Assembly: GCA_900100835.1 (NCBI GenBank)
Contig: FNCM01000007.1
Coordinates: forward strand, 20,180-84,179
Origin: Selenomonas sp. WCT3
GTDB taxonomy: Bacteria > Bacillota > Negativicutes > Selenomonadales > Selenomonadaceae
Length of the DNA stretch: 64,000 nt
Direction: 5' to 3'
Part shown: piece by piece, positions 45,089 to 52,978 of the stretch
How positions within the stretch are numbered: position 1 is the first letter of the stretch
Layout: each line of letters starts with the position of its first letter
Notes under the pieces: model-generated
Told to the model about the DNA's origin: nothing
Databases searched by the model: none
The model's input: the letters and a program-made list of their open reading frames with translations, nothing else
Program-made: the position numbers and the translations under genes

Positions 45089-45106
45089 CCTGTTCTGCAG
45101 AACAGG
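45089..45106. promoter_or_regulatory. 18-bp perfect palindrome upstream of the SAP gene
   Basis: CCTGTTCTGCAGAACAGG. It is flanked by A-runs but no T-run follows it in the direction of the nitroreductase transcript, so it looks more like an operator than a terminator. Confidence 0.45.
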
Positions 45107-45125
45107 AAAAAAAGATTCATCTAAA

Positions 45126-45620
45126 TCAGATTTCCGTATACGTAGCTTTCCTTCGCGGTCTTGCATCTGGATTTTCATCTGCATAGCCCACTATTATGAT
45201 TCCAGTTACATAATCTTTATCCGTTAATCCTAGTAAATTTCTCATTTCATCCTGCTCATACCAACCTGTCCAGCATGTAGCTAATCCCATATGTTGTGCC
45301 TGTAATAAAATATGAGTAATAGCTATTGCGCTATCTCTAATGGTACGCTCCATACTATCGTCTTTACGATATGTTGATTTTCCTACACAAACAATAAACA
45401 CAGGTGCTTGAAGCATCCACTTTTGATTATGGTCTAGCTCACAAATCTTCTCTTTCATTTCTTTTGATTTCACAACAATGAAATCCCATGGCTGTTCATT
45501 AGAACCGGAAGGTGCCAATGAAGCAGCTAATATCAAATCACTTATTTGCTCATCTGTAACTCTTGTTGATTTATACTTTCTGATACTTCTTCGATTCAGA
45601 ATTTCAGGTAAAATATCCAT
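45126..45620 (-). CDS. Nitroreductase-family FMN oxidoreductase
   Basis: 164-aa FMN-dependent reductase. It has the family start LNRRSIRKYKSTRVTDEQI (FMN phosphate-binding RRSIR), APSGSNEQPWDFIVV, GLATCWTGWYEQDEM and C-terminal IIIVGYADENPDARPRRK. Length fits the short nitroreductase subfamily. AAGGAG precedes the ATG. It lies in an AT-rich island between the SAP gene and an IS remnant, suggesting acquisition by transfer. The physiological substrate is unknown. Confidence 0.9.
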   Translation of the reverse strand: MDILPEILNRRSIRKYKSTRVTDEQISDLILAASLAPSGSNEQPWDFIVVKSKEMKEKICELDHNQKWMLQAPVFIVCVGKSTYRKDDSMERTIRDSAIAITHILLQAQHMGLATCWTGWYEQDEMRNLLGLTDKDYVTGIIIVGYADENPDARPRRKATYTEI

Positions 45621-45675
45621 GATTTCTCCTTTTTTTATTCAAATCTGTTTCTATTCATAATCACTATTTTGGTCT

Positions 45676-45996
45676 TAAGTCAATAAAGTGGACACCGAAA
45701 GTGCGACTTTACGCCGCACCTTCTGCATGAACTGCAGCCGGTGTCTTGTAGCCTAAGCTACTATGAGTTCGCTGGCGATTGTACCAGGACTCGATATATT
45801 CAAAGATGCTTTTATAAGCTTCTTTTGAATCTTTGTAAAAACGCCGATAGATTTCTTCCTTTTTAATCAAAGAATGAAAGGATTCTATACAGGCATTGTC
45901 ATACGGGCAGCCCTTACGGCTGAACGAATGAAGAATTTTATTTTCAGCAAGGTATTTTTCGAATACTTCGCTTGTGTACTGGGTTCTCAGAACCAA
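45676..45996 (-). mobile_element. Truncated IS3-family insertion sequence
   Basis: One end survives, reading GTGGACACCGAAAGTGCGAC at about 45688, next to the transposase 3' end. The other end and most of the element are missing. The break is near 45990, where transposase similarity stops. The remnant bounds the right side of the AT-rich island. Confidence 0.75.
45709..45996 (-). pseudogene. IS3-family transposase, C-terminal fragment
   Basis: About 95 codons of the integrase core: QYTSEVFEKYLAENKILHSF, SRKGCPYDNACIESFHSLIK (holding the final Glu of the DDE triad) and SWYNRQRTHSSLGYKTPAAV. The first two catalytic Asp residues and the whole N-terminal half are missing, so it is inactive. Confidence 0.88.
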
Positions 45997-46047
45997 AAGG
46001 TGAATGAATATATTAGTTCTTTGTTCGGATCTTTGGATTCTTAATAC

Positions 46048-46086
46048 AAAAGGCCTTTGCAGGTGAGGGCCTGCAAAGGCCTTTTG
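46048..46086. terminator. Terminator of the SLH porin gene
   Basis: AAAAGGCCTTTGCAGG with complement CCTGCAAAGGCCTTTT, a near-perfect 15-bp stem. Confidence 0.88.
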
Positions 46087-46097
46087 CTGTTAGGGGA

Positions 46098-47411
46098 TTA
46101 GAAGTGGAAATCGAATTGGGTGCGGAAGAGGTGGCGTTTGGCATCTTTGGCTACGCCGGCGATGCTTCCGGAGTGGTTGTATTTCTGATCGGAGTAGAAG
46201 GTCTCCCATACCACATCTTTCCAGGGGATGTATTTAACACCGAGGATATATCCTTTGGTATCCGTTGGCAGGGAGCCCCATTCGTCATCGTGGGAGACAT
46301 CGCCATAGCGGCCAAAGTCGATATAGCGGGCATAGAGGCCCCAGTCGCCGCGTTTGGTCGAATCGACATCGCGGTAGTCGACGCGGAATTCCTTACTGGT
46401 CTTGAAGTCGTAGGCATTCGTGCGGACATAGGTACCGTAGAGCGTCACATCTTTGGCTACTTTGGCGCGCAAATCAAGTCCTGCCGCCCGGCTCATCATC
46501 TGATTGCCGCGGGTGCCGTGCTCGCCTCGGTAATTCTTGTTGCTCATATACGTGAGTGACCCATCGACAATGCCGAGGCGGCCGGTGATGTTGGCACCGT
46601 AGAGATGCGTTTCTTCGCCGTCTGGCATGGTGATGAGATCGCCTTGACGCGGACGCAGGCCAAAGCCAGAGAGGCTCCATTGCGGCGTGAAGTTATAGGT
46701 GAGCTGTGCACCGTCAGCGGCATGGCCGAAGATGACATTCTGATAGCCGTAGCCCCACCATTTCGTACCGAGTACCGCGCCGAGTTTTTTCGTCGGCTGC
46801 CCCTCGACCCAGATGCGCTGGAAGGTACCATCCTGATCGTCGGATTTGGCATCTTTTCGCCAGGACTGGTTTACCGTATACCCTTTACGCGTCTCGGACT
46901 GGAAGTGGGCTTCCCACTGATTGCCGACTTTCATGCGGCCTTCGAGATTCATATAGAAGTGCTTGTTGTTGTTTTGGGAGCCCACATCTTTCGTCGAGGA
47001 ATCGTGGTCATATTTTGCCCGGACAAAACCCGAAAGCTGGATTTTATCCACTTTCTTCTCGAGGCTCGTCATGCGTTCATCCATCCGCGATAATTCGCCA
47101 TGATATTCACGCTCGAGTTTTTCCAGTAATGCCTGATCGGCGGGGTTGACACTGCCCATTTTATTCATGGCCCGTGCGACGACGGCGGCCATTTCATAGC
47201 GGCTCATGGAACGGTTGCCGGCGAAGGTGCCGTCACCGTTGCCCTCCAGAACTCCATCCTTTACGAGCTGGTCGATAGCGGCATAGCTCCAGTGTCCGGC
47301 CGGGACATCCGTGAAGCTGGCGGCGCCTGTTTCCGGTGCTGCCATGGCCTGTCCGCTGACTGCTGCCGTAATCGCCATTGCCGTAAGAAGGCTGAGTGTC
47401 TGTTTTTTCAT
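46098..47411 (-). CDS. SLH-domain outer-membrane porin (OmpM-like)
   Basis: 437 aa: signal peptide (to about residue 24, AMAAPE), one SLH domain (FTDVPAGHWSYAAIDQLVKDGVLEG, MSRYEMAAVVARAMNK), a coiled-coil stalk (LEKLEREYHGELSRMDERMTSL) and a beta-barrel ending in LFRTQFDFHF, a typical C-terminal aromatic barrel signal. In Negativicutes such proteins bind polyamine-decorated peptidoglycan through SLH and form outer-membrane pores. This is strong evidence for a diderm host. AAGGAG precedes the ATG. Aromatic/acidic strands suggest a substrate pore, but selectivity is unknown. Confidence 0.93.
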   Translation of the reverse strand: MKKQTLSLLTAMAITAAVSGQAMAAPETGAASFTDVPAGHWSYAAIDQLVKDGVLEGNGDGTFAGNRSMSRYEMAAVVARAMNKMGSVNPADQALLEKLEREYHGELSRMDERMTSLEKKVDKIQLSGFVRAKYDHDSSTKDVGSQNNNKHFYMNLEGRMKVGNQWEAHFQSETRKGYTVNQSWRKDAKSDDQDGTFQRIWVEGQPTKKLGAVLGTKWWGYGYQNVIFGHAADGAQLTYNFTPQWSLSGFGLRPRQGDLITMPDGEETHLYGANITGRLGIVDGSLTYMSNKNYRGEHGTRGNQMMSRAAGLDLRAKVAKDVTLYGTYVRTNAYDFKTSKEFRVDYRDVDSTKRGDWGLYARYIDFGRYGDVSHDDEWGSLPTDTKGYILGVKYIPWKDVVWETFYSDQKYNHSGSIAGVAKDAKRHLFRTQFDFHF

Positions 47412-47714
47412 TGTGAATCGCTCCTTAATTTCTTCGTTACCAATTTCATGCTCATTTGGTCAAGAGGTTTGGAGCGCATGTCGCTTTGCCTGTGACAAAA
47501 CGAATCATAACACGCGGAAAAGCAATAGGCAATACGACGAAGCGATTGTGAGTGTTTGTTTCAGAAAAAAATACGAATGTGCATAGAACTTATAAACCGC
47601 GTTTCAAAATCTTTCGTATGAAGCGGGGTTTGCTTTAATCTTGTTATAAATAAAGTCGGTTATGCTATAATGAATGTGAATTTGAGAGGATGAGAGGTTC
47701 GACTGGAGGTATTT
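47412..47714. promoter_or_regulatory. Divergent intergenic region, porin and rpiR
   Basis: 303 bp with no gene. TATAAT at about 47667-47672 upstream of rpiR is visible. A GTCAAGAGGTTTGG...TCGCTTTGCC motif (about 47459-47490) resembles one upstream of the PTS gene (48694-48730). Confidence 0.4.
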
Positions 47715-48581
47715 ATGCGATTACTCAAGATTATGCAGGAAAATGAACGTTTTTCGCAAACGGAACAGGCTATCGTACAATATATGCTCGAACATCCCAA
47801 GGAAGTTGCTGAGCTGACAACACGGGAAATTGCCGCGAAAACTTATACCAGCCCGGCAGCTGTTTTTCGTCTGACCCAAAAATTGGGGCTCAAGGGGTAT
47901 AACGAATTCCGCATCAAGTTTACCAGTGAAATCAGCCGCGTGAATCCAGAGTCATTCAGCATCCGTCATCGTCCGGTCACGCAGAAGGATAAGCCGGAAG
48001 ATGTTGTCCGCAAGATTGCAGCTCTTGAAGTTGAGGCGATTGAAGAAACGAAGAATGAATTTGACATCGGCCAGCTTGAAGCAATCTTAACCCGCATGGA
48101 AAAGGCGGAGGTGATCGATATCTATGCGTATGACCAGAACTATGCCTTGGCGCAGATGGCGGTTTACAATTTTATGCAGGCGAAACTTCCTGTCGTGGCC
48201 TATAACTCCATGAACAGTCAGATTTCCTCGGCGCTGCTGGCCGATAAAAAACACCTGGCCATCATCATCTCCCGTTCCGGGGAAAATCGCCGGCTGATAC
48301 GGCTGGCTGAGATTTTAAAGCGCCGCGGCGTTCATACGGTGCTCTTGACCGTGTCGCCGCATTCGCCGCTGGTCAGCCTTTGCAGTGAATATGTCTATAT
48401 CGCTAACACGACGAATTTCCTGGATCTGGGCGGCATGCTCTTTTCGGTAGGGGTCCGTTATTTCATCGATACGATTTTTGCGATGCGGCTGGCACGCCGT
48501 TATGATGAGATCGAATCCTTTACCGACCAGTTCGATGATGCCTGTGGCAGCCAGTACGATGACAAACGCCGGATTTGGTGA
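47715..48581 (+). CDS. RpiR-family transcriptional regulator with SIS domain
   Basis: 288-aa regulator. N-terminal helix-turn-helix: FSQTEQAIVQYMLEHP, ELTTREIAAKTYTSPAAVFR, LTQKLGLKGYNEFR. C-terminal SIS sugar-phosphate domain: VIDIYAYDQNYALAQMAVYN and HLAIIISRSGENRRLIRLAEIL. GGAGG precedes the ATG. Directly upstream of a PTS EIIC gene, whose promoter contains a palindrome suited to such a regulator, so it likely controls it. Effector is unknown. Confidence 0.92.
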   Translation: MRLLKIMQENERFSQTEQAIVQYMLEHPKEVAELTTREIAAKTYTSPAAVFRLTQKLGLKGYNEFRIKFTSEISRVNPESFSIRHRPVTQKDKPEDVVRKIAALEVEAIEETKNEFDIGQLEAILTRMEKAEVIDIYAYDQNYALAQMAVYNFMQAKLPVVAYNSMNSQISSALLADKKHLAIIISRSGENRRLIRLAEILKRRGVHTVLLTVSPHSPLVSLCSEYVYIANTTNFLDLGGMLFSVGVRYFIDTIFAMRLARRYDEIESFTDQFDDACGSQYDDKRRIW

Positions 48582-48658
48582 TATCGGGGCGTTGTTTCGA
48601 AACCAAGAGCCGTTTTGATATTTTTTGCGAAACAAACGAACAGAAGAATCCAAAACCA

Positions 48659-48687
48659 TTGAAAACACGAAAGTGTTTTGTTATATT
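48659..48687 (+). promoter_or_regulatory. PTS EIIC promoter with operator palindrome
   Basis: TTGAAA (48659-48664), 17-bp spacer, TATATT (48682-48687). The spacer holds AAAACACGAAAGTGTTTT (48662-48679), a perfect-arm dyad that is a candidate RpiR site. Confidence 0.65.
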
Positions 48688-48769
48688 GTTCTTGTCAAGA
48701 GGCTTTGGCCTCATTCGCACTCGCTTTGCCAGCGAAATTGAATTGGAGAATGAAAAAGGAGCACTTATC

Positions 48770-50119
48770 ATGGACAAACAAGCGATTTTCGATAAGTTTG
48801 TAGAGTTTATGGGACGCTTCGCAGAAATCCGGGCCGTGGCAGCGCTGCGTGATGGTTTTATCATGACGACGCCGTTTACCGTCTGTGGGTCGGTTTTCCT
48901 GCTTATTGCGAATCTTCCAATCCCGGGGTATCCGGAATTCATGGCGAATCTGTTTGGCAAAGATTGGACGGCACCGCTCAATGCAGTGGCTGGTGGCACG
49001 TTCAGTGTATTAGCACTTATTGCGGTTTTGGCTATCACCTATAAATACGTGGAGGCCGAGGGCTGTGATGCCATTATGGCGTCCATCCTTTCCCTGTCAA
49101 CCTTCCTAATTGTTTTGCCGCCAACGGTCATGTCGAAGGGCGGCGAAGCTGTGGGAGATGTCATTCCCAAGGCCTGGGCTGGCAGCAACGGTGTTATCAC
49201 GGCGATTCTCGTAAGTTTTGCCGTTTCGGCTATCTTCTGCTACTGCGAGAAGCATCATTTGGGCATCAAGATGCCCAGCACGGTTCCTTCTGGTGTCACC
49301 CGGGCTTTTGAGGCTTTAACGCCGGCATTCCTGCTGTTCTTAGGCGGTTCCGTCATCTATGGCGTTTTCCATTATGTGGGCGCAACGACGTTCCCGGAGT
49401 TTATCTTCAAAGTATTGCAGACGCCGCTGCAGGGCTTGTCTGATACCATTATTGGCGGTTCGATTATCGCAGCCCTTCAGTCTATCCTGTTCTGGGCTGG
49501 TATCCATGGCCCGAACGTTGTCGGTGGCGTTGTGAGCCCAATTCTTATTGCCAATTCCCTGGATAATCAGGCGCTGCTCGATGCTGGTCAGCAGCTCATG
49601 GACAATCCGGCCGCTAAAATCATCACGTGCCAGGTCAATGATGTATTCATCAAATCCGGCGGCTGCGGGTTGACCTTCGGCCTGCTCATAGCCTCCTGGC
49701 TTAGTTCCAAATCTTCCCAGATGAAATCGCTTACGAAACTGGCTACCGTGCCGGGATTCTTCAACATCAATGAGCCGATTATCTTCGGCTTGCCAATCGT
49801 ATTCAATCCGTTCCTGCTCGTGCCGTTTGTGCTGGTGCCGCTGTTTGCGCTCTTTATCACCTATGGCGCGATTGCCGTTGGCTTTATGGCACCTTTCTCT
49901 GCGGTTCAGGTTCCTTGGACAACGCCGCCAATCTTGGCAGGCCTGCTGCTGGATGGCTGGCAGGGCGCCGTCATCCAGATTGTGAACCTGGTTATGGCAA
50001 CGGCCGTTTATCTGCCCTTTGTCCGTGCTCAGGACCGTCACATGCTGGCGGAAGAAAAAGCGGACAGCAATTCTGAAGAGGTTTCCACTACCAGTGATGT
50101 TCCCCTTCACTGCGGGTGA
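48770..50119 (+). CDS. PTS EIIC of the lactose/cellobiose family
   Basis: 449-aa membrane permease subunit. KFVEFMGRFAEIRAVAALRDGFIMTTPFT at the start is the family hallmark. About ten hydrophobic segments, HGPNVVGGVVSPIL, and FFNINEPIIFGLPIVFNPFL (the conserved NEP-I-G sugar/phosphotransfer region) follow. Such proteins take up cellobiose, chitobiose or lactose. No EIIA or EIIB gene is nearby, so it depends on partners elsewhere. ATG 48770 has AAAGGAG upstream; a longer frame starts inside the rpiR gene and is unlikely. Confidence 0.93.
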   Translation: MDKQAIFDKFVEFMGRFAEIRAVAALRDGFIMTTPFTVCGSVFLLIANLPIPGYPEFMANLFGKDWTAPLNAVAGGTFSVLALIAVLAITYKYVEAEGCDAIMASILSLSTFLIVLPPTVMSKGGEAVGDVIPKAWAGSNGVITAILVSFAVSAIFCYCEKHHLGIKMPSTVPSGVTRAFEALTPAFLLFLGGSVIYGVFHYVGATTFPEFIFKVLQTPLQGLSDTIIGGSIIAALQSILFWAGIHGPNVVGGVVSPILIANSLDNQALLDAGQQLMDNPAAKIITCQVNDVFIKSGGCGLTFGLLIASWLSSKSSQMKSLTKLATVPGFFNINEPIIFGLPIVFNPFLLVPFVLVPLFALFITYGAIAVGFMAPFSAVQVPWTTPPILAGLLLDGWQGAVIQIVNLVMATAVYLPFVRAQDRHMLAEEKADSNSEEVSTTSDVPLHCG

Positions 50120-50151
50120 AAACTATAAATGATTTTTCCTGCTTCCTAACA

Positions 50152-50193
50152 AAAATAGCCTCGGGATGTGAAAGCATCCCGAGGCTATTTTCG
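50152..50193. terminator. Convergent terminator, EIIC and LacI genes
   Basis: AAATAGCCTCGGGATG with complement CATCCCGAGGCTATTTT; perfect stem usable from both sides. Confidence 0.9.
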
Positions 50194-50195
50194 TC

Positions 50196-51215
50196 TTATT
50201 CTTCTACATTTTCAAGGATGCGGATTTCGTTGCGCATCAGATATTTTTTCTGGTCCGGGCGGAAGCCATTCACCAGATAGTCGAATACGACCTGCATGGC
50301 CCGGCGCCCCTGCTGGCGCGGGTGCTGGTAGATGGCGGCCTGGATGATATGGTCGCGCATCATCCGGATGGTGGAGGGGATGGTGTCAAATACGACCATC
50401 ACGATATCGCGGCGGTTTTTGGCCATGACAGCCCGGGCGGCGCCGTACGCACCGGAAGAAATGATGAACAGCGCATTGGTTTCCGGGTGTTCCTCCAAGA
50501 GCTGCCGGGTTTTTTCATAGGAAATCATGTCATCGTCTTCGTTTTCGTGAACCCCCGTAAGCTGGAAGTCTTCGGTCTTTTCGAGGACTTCGAGGAATCC
50601 CTGCAACCGCTGGCGATGGCCCTGCATGCTTAGAGAGCCCATCAGGACGCCGGCATGGATGCCCGGCGGGGCAATCATCTTGAGCAGTGCGCCGGCGGTG
50701 CGGCCGCCCTGCAGGTAATCCGTGCCCACATAGCAGTGGCGGCGGCAGTCATCCACGTCGTTGTTGATGGTCACGACGAATATTCCGCGAGCTACGAGGT
50801 TGTTGAGTTTTTCGATAACGCGCGGCTCGTTTACCGGGTTGATAATCAGCGCATTGACTTCGCTGGCGAGCTCGTCGATGATGCTGCATTGCTCCTCGAC
50901 GTTAAAGCCGCGCATGCTGCGCCAAAGGACTTTCATGCCGTAGTTTTCGTATTTTAGCGCTGCTTTTCGCATGGGCAGCAGCACATCGTCGAAGAAGGGA
51001 ACTCCATCGGAGGCAATCAGAACACCGACAACGGGATTCTTCTTGCGGGCAGCCAGCGCCTTGCCAGCGGGGTTTGGCTGATAGTTCAGCTTTTTTGCGG
51101 TTTCCAGGACCAGCTGACGTTTCTCGGGTTTTACGTTGCCGCGATTGTTGAGGACGCGGTCGACGGTTCCGCGGGAAACACCGCACAGTTCGGCGATTTG
51201 TTTTATCGTAACCAT
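50196..51215 (-). CDS. LacI-family regulator, candidate regulator of arabinose/furanose genes
   Basis: 339-aa repressor. N-terminal helix-turn-helix TIKQIAELCGVSRGTVDRVLN with the hinge NPAGKALAARKK, then a periplasmic-binding-protein-like sugar domain (PVVGVLIASDGVPFFDDVLL, YVGTDYLQGGRTAGALL). ATG 51215 has GGAGG upstream. It is divergent from a furanose ABC importer across 580 bp that contains at least three copies of a 14-bp palindrome; another copy is at the arabinose operon promoter. Binding to these is inferred. Confidence 0.9.
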   Translation of the reverse strand: MVTIKQIAELCGVSRGTVDRVLNNRGNVKPEKRQLVLETAKKLNYQPNPAGKALAARKKNPVVGVLIASDGVPFFDDVLLPMRKAALKYENYGMKVLWRSMRGFNVEEQCSIIDELASEVNALIINPVNEPRVIEKLNNLVARGIFVVTINNDVDDCRRHCYVGTDYLQGGRTAGALLKMIAPPGIHAGVLMGSLSMQGHRQRLQGFLEVLEKTEDFQLTGVHENEDDDMISYEKTRQLLEEHPETNALFIISSGAYGAARAVMAKNRRDIVMVVFDTIPSTIRMMRDHIIQAAIYQHPRQQGRRAMQVVFDYLVNGFRPDQKKYLMRNEIRILENVEE

Positions 51216-51296
51216 GGGGACGAACCTCCGTGCATAATAATGATTTTTTATAAAAACAGGTCTATTACAAAAATGATGATAGAATACATTTTTCGC

Positions 51297-51656
51297 TGTG
51301 TTCGAAGGATAATCCTGCACGAGCACAGTTATTTTTTCGAAAAGACGCGGAGAAAAAATTTTTTTCGGCGAAATGGCAAAAAATCAAAATTTATCCGCAG
51401 GCGGCGCTGGCGCTGGAAGGATGGTGTTCGTGCACACGATAAAAAACAAGATAAAACGTTTTCTAAACGGTAACAAAGAATAAAAAATGTGTTGACAACA
51501 AAAAGGGGAACGTGTATTGTAATAGCAGAGAACAAAAATGGTTCTGTGGCAAGGATAAGGGGTTATTTTTACCGTTGGGGGCAGTACTGTTTTTTATATC
51601 GTCTGATTATTGGCAATAAACAGGATTGTTTGTAAACTATTCTGTGCACGAGAACA
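51297..51656. promoter_or_regulatory. LacI-importer intergenic region with operator-like palindromes
   Basis: Copies of TGTGYWC-GWRCACA: CCTGCACGAGCACA (51314-51327), GGTGTTCGTGCACA (51423-51436), TGTGCACGAGAACA (51643-51656), and a half site TGTGTTC at 51297. A TTGACA at 51493 with a TATTGT-like -10 (about 51516) suggests the importer promoter near the middle. The stretch 51657-51796 is a leader with no gene. Confidence 0.6.
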
Positions 51657-51796
51657 GAAAACAGAGAAACGGGAATCCTGAAACCGGCGAAGAGGTCTTT
51701 CCTGGAGAAATGAGGTGAAGGGCAGCGGGAAAGATTCGGAGCAGAGCCGAAAAAAATGTACTGGTTTTTAGTACGAAAAGCAAAGGAGACGAAAAC

Positions 51797-52816
51797 ATGA
51801 AAAAGATCATTGCATTACTTTTGGCAGCAGCTATGATGGTCGTTGTCGCTGGCTGTGGCGGTGAACAGTCAGCAAGCAGTGGCAGCGGCTCAGGTTCAGG
51901 TGGGAAACAGATTACGATGGGCTTCTCCCAGATCGGAGCGGAATCCGAATGGAGAACGGCGAATACGGAATCCATCAAACAGGCAGCTAAAGATGCAGGC
52001 ATCAACCTGCAGTTCTCGGATGCACAGCAGAAGCAGGAGAACCAGATTAAGGCAATTCGTTCCTTTATTGCCCAGGGCGTTGATATCATCGCTTTCGTAC
52101 CAATCGTCGAGACGGGCTGGGATACGGTCCTGAAAGAGGCAAAAGATGCCAAGATTCCGGTCATCGTTGTTGACCGTGACGTCAAACTCAGCGACGATTC
52201 TCTCTATGTGGCCAAAATCGGTACGGATTCCGTTAAAGAGGGCAACAACGTCTTCAAATGGATCGATGAGTACATGGCCAAAGAGAAAAAGACTCCGCGT
52301 GATGGCGGCAGCCAGTACAATGTCGTAGTCCTTGAAGGTACGGTTGGTTCCTCCGTAGCAATCCGCCGCCAGGAAGGCTTTAAAGATGCTATGGCAAAAT
52401 CGGCCAATGCTGGTAAATACAACCTGCTGGCTTCTCAGACGGGTGAATTCACGCGTCAGAAAGGCCAGGAAGTCATGGAGTCCTTCCTCAAATCCTATGG
52501 TCCGAAAATCGATATCCTCTTTGCGCATAACGATGACATGGCTCTCGGTGCCATCCAGGCAATCGAGAAAGCCGGCCTCAAACCGGGCAAAGATATCACG
52601 ATTATCTCCATCGATGGCGTAAAAGGCATGTTCCAGGCTATGATTGATGGCAAGGCTAACTGCACGGTTGAGTGCAACCCGCTGCAGGGACCGCTGCTCA
52701 TGGAAACGGCTAAGAAAATCCTCGCTGGTGAGAAAGTCGAAAAACTTGTCTATGTCGATGAAGGCGTATTCCCGGCAGATGTTGCCGCTAAGACCCTTCC
52801 GGATCGCAAATACTAA
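51797..52816 (+). CDS. YtfQ-like furanose-binding lipoprotein of ABC importer
   Basis: 339-aa solute-binding lipoprotein: signal peptide with lipobox VVVAGC (Cys near residue 20), a Ser/Gly linker, then a type I periplasmic binding fold. MGFSQIGAESEWRTANTESI, SDAQQKQENQIKAIRSFIAQ, VLEGTVGSSVAIRRQEGF and GEFTRQKGQEVMESFLKSYG closely resemble E. coli YtfQ, which binds galactofuranose. A shared operator with the arabinose operon suggests arabinofuranose or another furanose. It heads a four-gene importer operon, separated from the ATPase gene by a hairpin. Confidence 0.92.
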   Translation: MKKIIALLLAAAMMVVVAGCGGEQSASSGSGSGSGGKQITMGFSQIGAESEWRTANTESIKQAAKDAGINLQFSDAQQKQENQIKAIRSFIAQGVDIIAFVPIVETGWDTVLKEAKDAKIPVIVVDRDVKLSDDSLYVAKIGTDSVKEGNNVFKWIDEYMAKEKKTPRDGGSQYNVVVLEGTVGSSVAIRRQEGFKDAMAKSANAGKYNLLASQTGEFTRQKGQEVMESFLKSYGPKIDILFAHNDDMALGAIQAIEKAGLKPGKDITIISIDGVKGMFQAMIDGKANCTVECNPLQGPLLMETAKKILAGEKVEKLVYVDEGVFPADVAAKTLPDRKY

Positions 52817-52846
52817 TACCTGTTTTCATCCATTCATATAGGTTAG

Positions 52847-52898
52847 GATAAAGGGCCGCGCCCGCTTCGTATGAGTTCGGACGCGGCCGTTTTATCCA
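52847..52898 (+). terminator. Intra-operon hairpin after the binding-protein gene
   Basis: GGATAAAGGGCCGCG...CGCGGCCGTTTTATCC, a long stem with T-rich 3' end. Likely a partial terminator or mRNA stabiliser giving more binding protein than ATPase/permeases. Confidence 0.7.
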
Positions 52899-52978
52899 TA
52901 TCGAACAGATAGCAATCATTTTCCTTAGTCCTATCTTATTCCGATGATCATTCAGTTTCCTGGTTAGGGGTGACGATT

